Shown here piece by piece: positions 55,719 to 64,000 of a stretch of 64,000 nt of DNA; positions within the stretch are counted from its first letter, which is position 1; every line of letters begins with the position of its first letter. The notes below the pieces were generated by a model, which saw only the letters and a list, made by a program, of their open reading frames with translations, did no database searches and was not told where the DNA came from. This DNA is from Serpula lacrymans var. lacrymans S7.9 (lineage: Eukaryota; Basidiomycota; Agaricomycetes; Boletales; Serpulaceae). Position numbers and translations under genes: made by a program. Location of the stretch: positions 1-64,000 of the forward strand of contig NW_006763296.1 in assembly GCF_000218685.1 (NCBI RefSeq), written 5' to 3'.

Positions 55719-56956
55719 TCACTCGTCCTCATCACTCCCATAATCCCCTAAGCCTAATCCGGTCGGCGGTATTGCGATCCCTGTCTTGTTAAATGTGGCT
55801 TGCCCAGGACCATTACGTTTACGTATCTCTGCAAAATACTTCATTCCCTCCAAGGCATCTTCCGTGAGCAATCCAAACGGGCTTCGGGGCTCCGTTGGAC
55901 TTAACGGTTCCTGTTCAATCTTCCTCCTCTTCGCCTCCTGTTCTTCGCCGTCTTTGTTTTCGTGTTGAACATCCATCAATTCATCAGCGTCATCCAGTGT
56001 TTCCCCATCCTCTAGCGCTCGGACGGCCCTCATCGCGTCCACTATCCGTGGATCCATGCGAGCCTTAATTGCTTCCTGCCCTATGTCCTCCAATCGTCGC
56101 TTTTCGGCAACTTTCTGTACAGGATTGGGATCTTCCGTCGCCCATCGAACGTTGAGAATCTCATCATTATCTAGGGACTGACATGCCATAGCTTCTTTGG
56201 CAAATTGAGCGTGGAGCTCTGAAACGTAAGTGACGAATGCCACACTACGGTATTGCAATACTCGGACTATCGGGGCATGAGAAAAGGGGACAAGCTCGAT
56301 CGCACAACAGAAAAAACGTACTTCGTTCAACCTCGCCCCATTCTTTGAAGTGCCTTTGGATAACCTCCTCCGTCTCTTGACCGTTTCCGGTTTCTTTTAT
56401 TCGACCGATGTAAAGTGTCCGATTCTGTCTGTTGAAACTTCCGACACCACCCATATCATCTCTGTAGTCTGAAAATTTGTCTCGGGCGAAACAGTCTTTT
56501 GAACTATCGGGCAGAGCCTTCAACGGGTCAGGAAGAGTGTGAAGGTATTCACACTCCCATCCGTAAGGACAGCATCCGCGAGAAAAGAAGAGACAGCAGT
56601 ATTTGATACCAGTTGTATTGGCACGAGTCAAACCAGCGTCCTTGCGAATATTGCACCGAGTTTGAGACTTTACTTTGCTATGCTGGAGGTGAGTGGAAAT
56701 AGCCATAGCAGTATCAAGGATGACACATACTTTGAGTAGTTATCTTCACGATCACCTCCTGCCCACTTATTATACCAAATGTCTGAAAGTTTCATGAGTA
56801 GCTGATATTTGAGTCAAGTAAGCCATACGTACTGTACTCTTTTCCAGTCTGTGGTGTCTCTTTTTTCTCGACGTCTCCTGGCTTGACCTGTTTGCGAGCG
56901 GGCTTGAGTTTCTTTTGTTTTGGTACTACAGCATTTGATTTTTCGATTGAGCTCAT
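55719..56956 (-). CDS. CWC2: Pre-mRNA-splicing factor Cwc2 (CCCH zinc finger plus RRM)
   Basis: The start at 56956 (MSSIEKSNAVVPKQKKLK) leads to a basic N-terminus, then the Torus/zinc-finger region SQTRCNIRKDAGLTRA, KYCCLFFSRGCCPYGWECEYLH (a CCCH finger), and LPDSSKDCFARDKFSDYRDD. The RRM reads RTLYIGRIKETG (RNP2) and VAFVTYVSELHAQFAKEAM (RNP1), then ILNVRWATEDPNP. The C-terminal part is acidic and ends GLGLGDYGSDEDE at 55719. Cwc2 (human RBM22) contacts U6 snRNA in the spliceosome core and stabilises its active fold. Three or four introns. It starts 191 bp from the divergent DUF2415 gene. Confidence 0.93.
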
Positions 56957-57147
56957 TGTTGAAGACAGGGAGCTTGAGAAGGTCCAGTGTTGGATTGCAG
57001 AGCTGCAAGTATGACAGTGTGACGTGTGACAAAGGGTGGCGCAATGCCGCACGTGGGAATTGCGCAAGGTATCCGAGTCCGAGTGTCTGCTCCCCTGATG
57101 CGTGCTCCTTCATCATATACATCCAAGTCTTTGCTTATTCTTGAGCG
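56957..57147. promoter_or_regulatory. Shared divergent promoter of CWC2 and the DUF2415 gene
   Basis: Only 191 bp separates the two start codons. GC-rich, with CGCACGTG-like sequence near 57045-57055 and no obvious TATA box. A bidirectional promoter is inferred from the spacing. Confidence 0.5.
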
Positions 57148-59287
57148 ATGGCCCGCCATTCTTCGCTGTTGGCGTCGCCCTCGCCCTCAAATATTGTACC
57201 AACAAATGTTACCATAGGACATGTGTAAGTCCATTGCTCTAGCCGTTCCTGAAATCAGATGTTTCCCTATTGACTGTTACATTGCCTCTAGGCAGTTGCG
57301 AGATCTCATAATCTGCCCTAGGGAAAGAGGCATTGTCAATTATGTGCAGGGACTTTCCATCGTTGAGCATGATTTGAATGTTCCAGGTTCGGTAAGTCAT
57401 TGACGCTGCTCTGAAACTGCGGCATGCTTTGATGTGGATCATCTTTTTTGTAGGCGCCTCGTAGCATTGCCGATCTCTCATTTAATCCGAATACCATCAC
57501 TTCTCTACAGATTTCGGGGAAGGATGCGACATTGCTTGCTGCAGGTGGTCAGGACGCTGAGATTCATCTGTCCCTCCATGCCTCATCCTCGCCATCTCAA
57601 AGCAGACACAGACAGCGCTCTCGAAACCTATTGTGGAATTATTATCGCCAACTACCTGGTTCAATCAATAATTCAGTGCTCCTCACCTCACTCAGTCTAT
57701 CCAGATCACACGAAAGCAGTGTGGAGCCAAGGCTGGTAGTCAGCAACAACGATTGCTCTGTAAAATTTTACGACATCCCCATGAGCGGTCAGACCTCCCC
57801 AAAAGACATATATCAAGTCGGTCAGCTATTATTAGATGTGCCAGTAAATCACTGTGAGTTCATCTTGACATTTATGTATGGGCTTTCGAGCTCATTCACC
57901 TTAGCTTCAATATCACCCGATGGTAGAACTCTACTTTCGGTTGGAGACTCACCACAGATATATCTCCACCAGCTTAATGGTGGATCACGTATCAAATTTA
58001 CTCCCATCATGTCGCTTTCTGTTCCTCCTCCTGATGTCAATCTGCACTCATCCTCCGCACTAGCCGCATCGTTCTCGACAGCATTCTCAGGTGATGGGAT
58101 GAAATTTGCTGTAGCCTCACAGGAAGGAGTTGTTGCGGTATGGGACGTGCGGAGTAGCAAGCCTCTCAAAGTTCTACAAACGGATAAGTCTCGATTGTCT
58201 AGTGGATTATTAGGTAATGGAAGTGCGGGCGGCTGGTTGAGTGACGATCCATCGGATTGGACAAGGGGAGGGTCGCGGGCGCCTGGGTGGGGTGTGAGAA
58301 GTGTCAAGTTTGGATCTGGAGGCTTAAATGGTCAACGTGGTCGCGAGTTGATGACCTTTACAGAGGTACTTATATGTTTTTTTACCTATATCCTCCTTTT
58401 ACAGCTTGACTAACTGTATTTAGCACACGTGTTTCCTCCACGTTGTCGATGCTCTCACCTTTGAAACTGAAGAAGTAATCCATGTACCTGGCATTCCTGG
58501 CCGCCGGAATACTCTTCATTCGCCCGCGGTTCAGCCGCCAATCGTCATTCAGCCTCCACCGACATCGCCGCCGAGGCAAGCATCTGATTGGACTCGGGCG
58601 GTTGTGTCACTTGAGGAGGCTTTTCGTGTCTCTACTGCAGGTAGCCCTAGTCGTGTATCATCTTCTAGATGGCGCGCTGCACAGCATTCAATGAGGCGGA
58701 ATGATGATGATTCAGATAGCGTCGTGATTATACCGCCGTTAGGTGATGTTGTGGCCGAGAACGATGTGAGAAGCTTGCTAACGCGCCATGGGGTTCGGTC
58801 GCGACATCCTAATGGATTTGCTGTGCGTCCACCGCCACCGTTGTCAGGAGGCCATAGTGGCGGTGGTGATCATGAGATATATGGTGACTATCATACGGAT
58901 TATGATGATAACCGTGACCGGGAGGCCGGTGACTTAGAAATGGAAGTGGATGAACTCGAGTCGGACTGCCTTTCGTCGCACACACCTTCGAGGTCTTCGT
59001 CACCATCTCCTTCTGTACATCTTCCCATGCAAACTTCTCCAATACCTGTGTCTTCACCCTCACGTATAGCCCCAACACCACACCATCACCGACATCATGG
59101 TCGGTCACGTCGTCGAACGATAACACGGGATGACTTTGTTGAACGGCAAGACTACGATTTGGATCTTGCCGGGACGTGTTTTGACCCATCTGGGGGATAT
59201 ATCTATGTTGCAGGTGTGGATAGCATATCTGAGTGGGCTGTGAGAGGGGCGGACAAGCGATGGTGGTGCGAATCTGCGTGGATGTAA
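57148..59287 (+). CDS. WD40 repeat protein with DUF2415 domain
   Basis: The start at 57148 gives MARHSSLLASPSPSNIVPTN, and the first intron joins IGHV to QLRDLIICPRERGIVNYVQG, the conserved N-terminus of this family. Beta-propeller pieces follow: ATLLAAGGQDAEIHL, SNNDCSVKFYDI, ASISPDGRTLLSVGDSP, FSGDGMKFAVASQEGVVAVWD, and FLHVVDALTFETEEV. A long disordered insertion (about 58620-59100) rich in Ser, Pro, His and Asp precedes the last strand, DYDLDLAGTCFDPSGGYIYV, and EWAVRGADKRWWCESAWM. The DUF2415 signature sits near this C-terminus in related proteins. Function in fungi is not established. Four introns. The stop is at 59287. Confidence 0.85.
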
Positions 59288-59792
59288 CGGACGAGACTGG
59301 TTTATAAAGAGATTCTCCATATTATCCCTTTCCTTGTGTTCTGGTATTTCTACTGGAGGAGCAGGCTTCATTACTGTATCTGCATGCATTTGCTGTTCAC
59401 CTTGTGTCTGTACTAATATTTGGGTGCGATAATGTTGTTATTCTCGACTCATGTACATGTTGCTGTAGCACCAACCACTGTTTAACCGATACATTCCACG
59501 TTGTACCTGTGATGGTGGTACTGGGTACCTGCAGGCCCTTTAAGGCTTTACGATACCGATGCAAGATATTCCCCGGTCAGAACATTGCGATCAGAAAGTC
59601 AGGACAGGTCGTGTCTGGTAGATAAGATTAGATAGCCGGAACCGGAAACTTAACGCCATTGTGTAATGATCTTGCGAGTATTGCATACTTGGCGAGAACA
59701 CTCACGGCAACGCATTCCGTCTCTCTCCTTTACATCTCTCGGTTCATTGACGTTTTATCAACGTCCCATTCTGCACTGTCCTTGTTACGCTG
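59288..59792. other. Spacer between the DUF2415 gene and ATM1
   Basis: 3' flank of one gene and promoter of the next. The frame at 59404-59625 has no family match. Confidence 0.4.
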
Positions 59793-62488
59793 ATGTGGTT
59801 GCGTGCATGCCCAACTGCTCGCCTGTCGTGTAATGCGGGAACGCAGAGGGCATTCACGGCAACAGCCTTCACATCCTCGAGGCTTTTCCTCAGGACTGGT
59901 AGAAGTAAAGTGTTACAACTCGAAGGACATGCAGGTGGCCGGTCACAGATCTGGCGGCGACAAACATCTTGTTTGTGGTCATATGGTTTCCATACTTCAA
60001 CCACACAACAGTCTCCAGCGCTTTCAGACTCGGATAAAACGATAAAGCCGCCAGATACTGCAGTCAAGAACACAGCTACCGATTCTAATGACATTTCACA
60101 GAAAGAGCAACGGAAAAGGGACTGGTCTATAGTAAAGAAATTGATGGAAAACGTTTGGCCGAAAAACGACTGGAGCACACGAGGACGTGTCATATTGGGG
60201 TTTGGACTGCTGATTTCTGGAAAGGTGAGAGCCAAGGCAGTGTAAACTGACGCATATACCCAAAGATTCCCCATTCATAGGTGCTGAACGTTCAAGTACC
60301 GCAACTATTCAAGAACGTCATTGACGCATTGAACGTAGACATAGCCTCTGATTCCACCGTGTGGGTCATCACAGGCTCTTTGATTCTCGGCTGTTCGTAT
60401 CAAAGACGCGTTTTGTTGTGCTCTTTAATAATCACTCGTGTCATCCAGACGGAGCCGCCAGAGTTGGAGCGACACTCTTTGGCGAGCTTTTGAATGCCGT
60501 GTTTGCTAACATCGGTCAACGTGCCATTCGGAAGGTAGCTAGAGAAACCTTCGGACATCTCCTCAACTTGGACTTGAGATTTCATCTCTCTCGCCAAACT
60601 GGAGGACTAACCCGAGCCATTGATAGAGGAACAAAGTTGGTTACATCATCTTCTAGCTATATGGCGGTGATTAATAGATCATTCCATGTAGGGGTATCAC
60701 ATTCATGCTGCAGGCTATCATTTTCCGAATAGTGCCAACTGCACTGGAAATTTCACTGGTTTGTGGTATCCTGGTAAGCTATCGTTACTGTCGTAGAATG
60801 AGTGGCATAGCGAGCACAGGCTCAACTATCTGCTAGACATACAAGTTTGGATGGGATTTTGCCGCCATTACGGCTGCAACACTAGCGGCGTATACTTATT
60901 TTACAGTTAGGACTACATCGTGGCGGTACGTACCGTTCTGCGTTCTGAAATTCCTATCCAATCCTCATATCTTTGTAGGACACGTTTTCGCCGGGAGGCG
61001 AATAAAGCGGATAACAAGGCTGCCACAGTAGCTGTTGATTCTTTGATAAATTATGAGGCTGTCAAAGTGATGTGAACAATCTCTTTCTGAGAAAGTGGAA
61101 TATTGACCCCTTAGCAGCATTTTAACAACGAGAAGTTTGAAATTGCACAATACGACAAACATCTCAAAGAATATGAGAAGTCTTCCGTGAAGATCACCAC
61201 CTCACTAGCATATCTTAATTCTGGTCAGAATATAATATTTTCGAGTGCTCTCACAGCAACGATGTTCCTCGCTGCACAGGGTGTAATGAAGGGTCAGTGT
61301 CGACTATCTTCTAGGAGTTGTCATTAATTCACGTTGTATGTGTTCAGGAACCATGACCGTTGGTGACCTCGTCATGGTCAACCAACTAATATTTCAGCTT
61401 TCCCTTCCTCTAAACTTTTTGGGATCAATATATCGCGAATTACGCCAGAATCTCCTGGACATGGAAGTCCTGTTTAGTCTTCAGGAAGAGCATGCACCAG
61501 CAAAGGTAACGAGTTTTCTTATTTACTTTATGATCTTGCTTTATGGTTTCTGGACTGCAACAGGACATACCTGGGGCTAAACCTCTCGAACTCCGAGGTG
61601 GTTCTATTCGCTTCGAGAACGTTAATTTTGGGTATCATCCTGACCGTCCCATATTCCGTGATCTATCATTCACCGTCCCCGCTGGGAAGAAAGTGGCCAT
61701 AGTGGGCCCATCTGGTTGCGGCAAATCAACTGTCTTCCGCCTATTGTATCGCTTTTACGACCCTTCATCAGGACGCATATTTATCGATGATCAAGATATC
61801 CACGAATTGCAAATGGAAAGCATGAGGAAGTCAATTGGTGTAGTCCCACAGGACACGCCACTCTTCCATGCTGACATCTTGCACAATGTGAGGTATGGAC
61901 GATTGGATGCGAGCGATGAAGAGGTAAAAGCTGCAGCTCAGAAGGCAAACGTGCATGATACTGTTGAAAGCCTACCGGATGGCTATAAAACAACTGTGGG
62001 TGAAAGGGGCTTGATGATATCAGGTGGTGAGAAACAGAGGTTGGCCGTCGCGCGAGTGTTGCTCAAGGACCCACCAATTCTCTTTTTTGATGAGGCTGTA
62101 TGTTGTGAGCATATTTTTACTACCTGAAGCTGATCTTGTTTTTATAGACGTCTGCACTGGATGGTCACACCGAAGCTGAGCTTATGCGTAGCATCAATAC
62201 AACACTCTTGGACAAGGCTAGAACGAGTATTTTTATCGCACACAGACTTCGTACCGTTGTTGAAGCAGGCACGTTGGTTCTATATGTGGTGAAAAAAATC
62301 GCTCTATTCAGCACTAATGCATCAATTTCTGGCTTTCAGATCTAATCATTGTACTCAAGGAGGGTCAAGTTGCGGAGCAAGGAACGCACGATGAATTACT
62401 TCACAAAGGAGGGTTGTACTACACGATGTGGCTGCAGCAAGCATCAGATACGTCTGGAAGCCCACTGGAAGCACCATCTATTCCATAG
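59793..62488 (+). CDS. ATM1: Mitochondrial ABC transporter Atm1 (iron-sulfur export)
   Basis: The start at 59793 gives an Arg-rich mitochondrial presequence ([20 protein letters not shown]). The matrix-side [19 protein letters not shown] is typical of Atm1. TM exons include [59 protein letters not shown] and [20 protein letters not shown], all Atm1 signatures. The ATPase has [15 protein letters not shown], Walker [11 protein letters not shown]-loop VPQDTPLFH, signature ISGGEKQR, Walker B ILFFDEATSALDG (split by an intron after DEA) and the H-loop in IAHRLRT. It ends PLEAPSIP at 62488. Half-transporter in the inner mitochondrial membrane, exporting a glutathione-linked sulfur compound for cytosolic Fe-S assembly. 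About ten introns. Confidence 0.95.
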
Positions 62489-62566
62489 CCCGGCCTCCGT
62501 CTACTGGTCATCAAGTATATTGTGATTGTACGACCTACATCATCAACGTACACAGAATGTAACCCT

Positions 62567-64000
62567 TCACTCTATTCGTCCCCTTAGCCAACTCAATAAA
62601 CCTTTGGTCCCCTCTCTCTCCCACACCCTTCTCTGCGGAATACGGAAGCTAGGTAACAAATTTGGTAAATAAGAAAATATGGGTGGTGAAACCGACTTAC
62701 ACATTCCCATCTACTAAAAATACGTCTAACGGTAGCAAGCCCAGCTCTGAGGGAAGCTTGGATATCTCGTTATCTCTGAAGTCGAGCTCCTCTAATTTCC
62801 AATCTGGTATGTCTCGGTGACCCTTGAAGAGTTCTGCAACACCTTGGAACCCTTCTAGCTCTGTAATACGATTTCCTCGTAGTCGAAGGTGTCTCAAGCC
62901 TTGCCGCGGACCGACTGTCTCCGCCGTAGTCGTACTAGAGGCCATGATAAGAGAAGTCAAGACGTCTGTTTTGAGAGCCTCAGATGTCAACGAGTTGTAA
63001 GAAAGGTCTAAGGTCCTGAGGCTTGGGAATAATTTTGTTAAGAGCGGCAATAAAGCCTCGCTCGATCTTGGTGTAGTCGAATTTTCTGAACTCGCCTCCT
63101 GCACACGAGTGACAGGGACATTGTCTCCAAGGTTGCAACCATCAAGTACAAGTTCCTCCAAGTGAGGTAGTAAACCCATATCAGGTGCGTCCTTCAGAGA
63201 TGGCAAACTGAAGGACGGGTCGTGCCTACGGTTTGTGAGCGTGAGCACCCGTAACGTCTGAGAAAATGGTTGAGAGTATATCGCGGCGAGGGGAAGCGTT
63301 GGTGTTGGGAGCGCAATGTCTGACATTCCTTGCTTGTGTGCAAAAGGACCGGAAGATGCTGCAAGAGAAAATGAGCGAGCATGTGATTTTGTTGGGGCTG
63401 TGGAAGCAGGAAGGGTAAGCGTTTGAGTTGTAGCATGATAATATTGAGCATTGGTCAAGGCCTGAACAGGTGAGATTTGACTTGATTTCGAAGCCGTAGT
63501 GGAAGGAGAACCATTTCCTAAAGATGGGATAGACTTCGGTTCTTTCGGATTGATAGAAGCCGTAAGAGCAGCCCTAGCACGCCTACGTCCACCCTCTGTC
63601 AAGAGACCTTGTTCAGCTTCAATTTCCCAAGCTTCTTTGACTACCTCTTCTTTGCTATCCTGCTTCGTTTTGTGTGCGCTCTCCGTGTTTTCTATGTCGC
63701 GTGAACCTCTGCCTCTGCCCCTGACCCTTAGCTCGACTTCTAACTCCCATGCTTCTCTTATGATTTTCTTGCCCACGATGACTCTCAGTGTTCCTTCTGG
63801 AGGTTCATCAGCTGTTAGATCATACGTAAGGTCTTGCTTCAATCCTGATAATGACCCTTTAATTCCTTCTTCAGTTATTCTAGTTTCGCCCATGTCAAGA
63901 ACGCGTAAACTAGGAAAAGCGGTTCCGTCGGCGGAAACGTCAGACGGGAAGGCATCATCTCCTATATCAGCCGTTGCAAAGCGTACGTGTTTCAATTTCT
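62567..64000 (-). CDS. Leucine-rich-repeat protein (partial, runs off the right edge)
   Basis: The big exon (62697 to the window edge) carries LRR segments: SLRVLDMGETRITEEGIKGS, RVLTLTNRRHDPSFSLPSL, HLEELVLDGCNLGDNVP, LRTLDLSYNSLTSEAL, HLRLRGNRITELEGF, and LEELDFRDNEISKLPSELG. Between them is a disordered Ser/Thr/Pro-rich stretch. A DGNV donor joins the last exon, which starts FRIPQRRVWEREGTKGLLS and ends WLRGRIE at the stop 62567-62569. This C-terminus is the LRR cap found in related fungal proteins. Function unknown; likely protein-protein contact. The N-terminus is outside the window. Its stop is 78 bp from the convergent ATM1 stop. Confidence 0.85.

Overview
This window reads as one chromosome end of a filamentous fungus, most likely an agaricomycete basidiomycete. 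The reasons are genes packed with introns of about 50-65 nt, basidiomycete-type protein families (a CAP/PR-1 secreted protein, a LolT-like PLP enzyme, a uridine kinase-UPRT fusion, a DUF2415 WD40 protein), an intron-bearing tRNA-Lys, and a telomere-associated Penelope-like retroelement of the kind known from basidiomycetes. Species cannot be named from the sequence alone. Protein calls come from reading translated exons; no database search was possible.

Telomere and retroelement (1-4.0 kb). The left end is about 283 bp of C-strand telomere-like repeat whose dominant unit is CCTTAA (G strand TTAAGG), not the CCCTAA/TTAGGG usual in fungi. It caps the 5'-truncated end of an endonuclease-less Penelope-like element (PLE) with an intact reverse transcriptase frame. 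The 3' region holds interstitial telomere-like patches and two sequences that fold as hammerhead ribozymes (3140-3213 and 3818-3883). Each lies near a shared 31-nt block, and a telomere-like patch (3271-3289) separates the two units. The simplest reading is a head-to-tail array: an old truncated element was capped with telomere, then a younger element was added on top.

Host genes start about 900 bp further in. Left arm (4.9-21.9 kb): CAP/PR-1 secreted protein (-), BUD13 (+), an HSP20-like protein (-), an SRS2/UvrD-type helicase (-), a sugar transporter (-), tRNA-Lys(CUU) (+), a second MFS transporter (-), and cytosolic AspRS (+). Middle (22.6-43.0 kb): type I metacaspase (+), calcineurin-like phosphoesterase (-), gamma-glutamylcyclotransferase-like protein (-), LolT-like PLP enzyme (+), CTU2/NCS2 (+), membrane-anchored aspartic protease (-), uridine kinase-UPRT (+), VCX1-like Ca2+/H+ antiporter (-) with an 8-nt microexon, and COX4 (+).

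Right arm (43.4-64 kb): two tail-to-tail APH-fold kinase-like genes with altered catalytic motifs, a 5.7-kb gene-poor stretch, a two-finger C2H2 transcription factor (-), a second gene-poor stretch, CWC2 (-) divergent from a DUF2415 WD40 gene (+), mitochondrial ABC transporter ATM1 (+), and a leucine-rich-repeat gene (-) running off the right edge. Apart from the spliceosome pair (BUD13, CWC2) and tRNA-related genes, neighbours show no shared pathway; this is ordinary eukaryotic gene order behind a telomere-associated retroelement.
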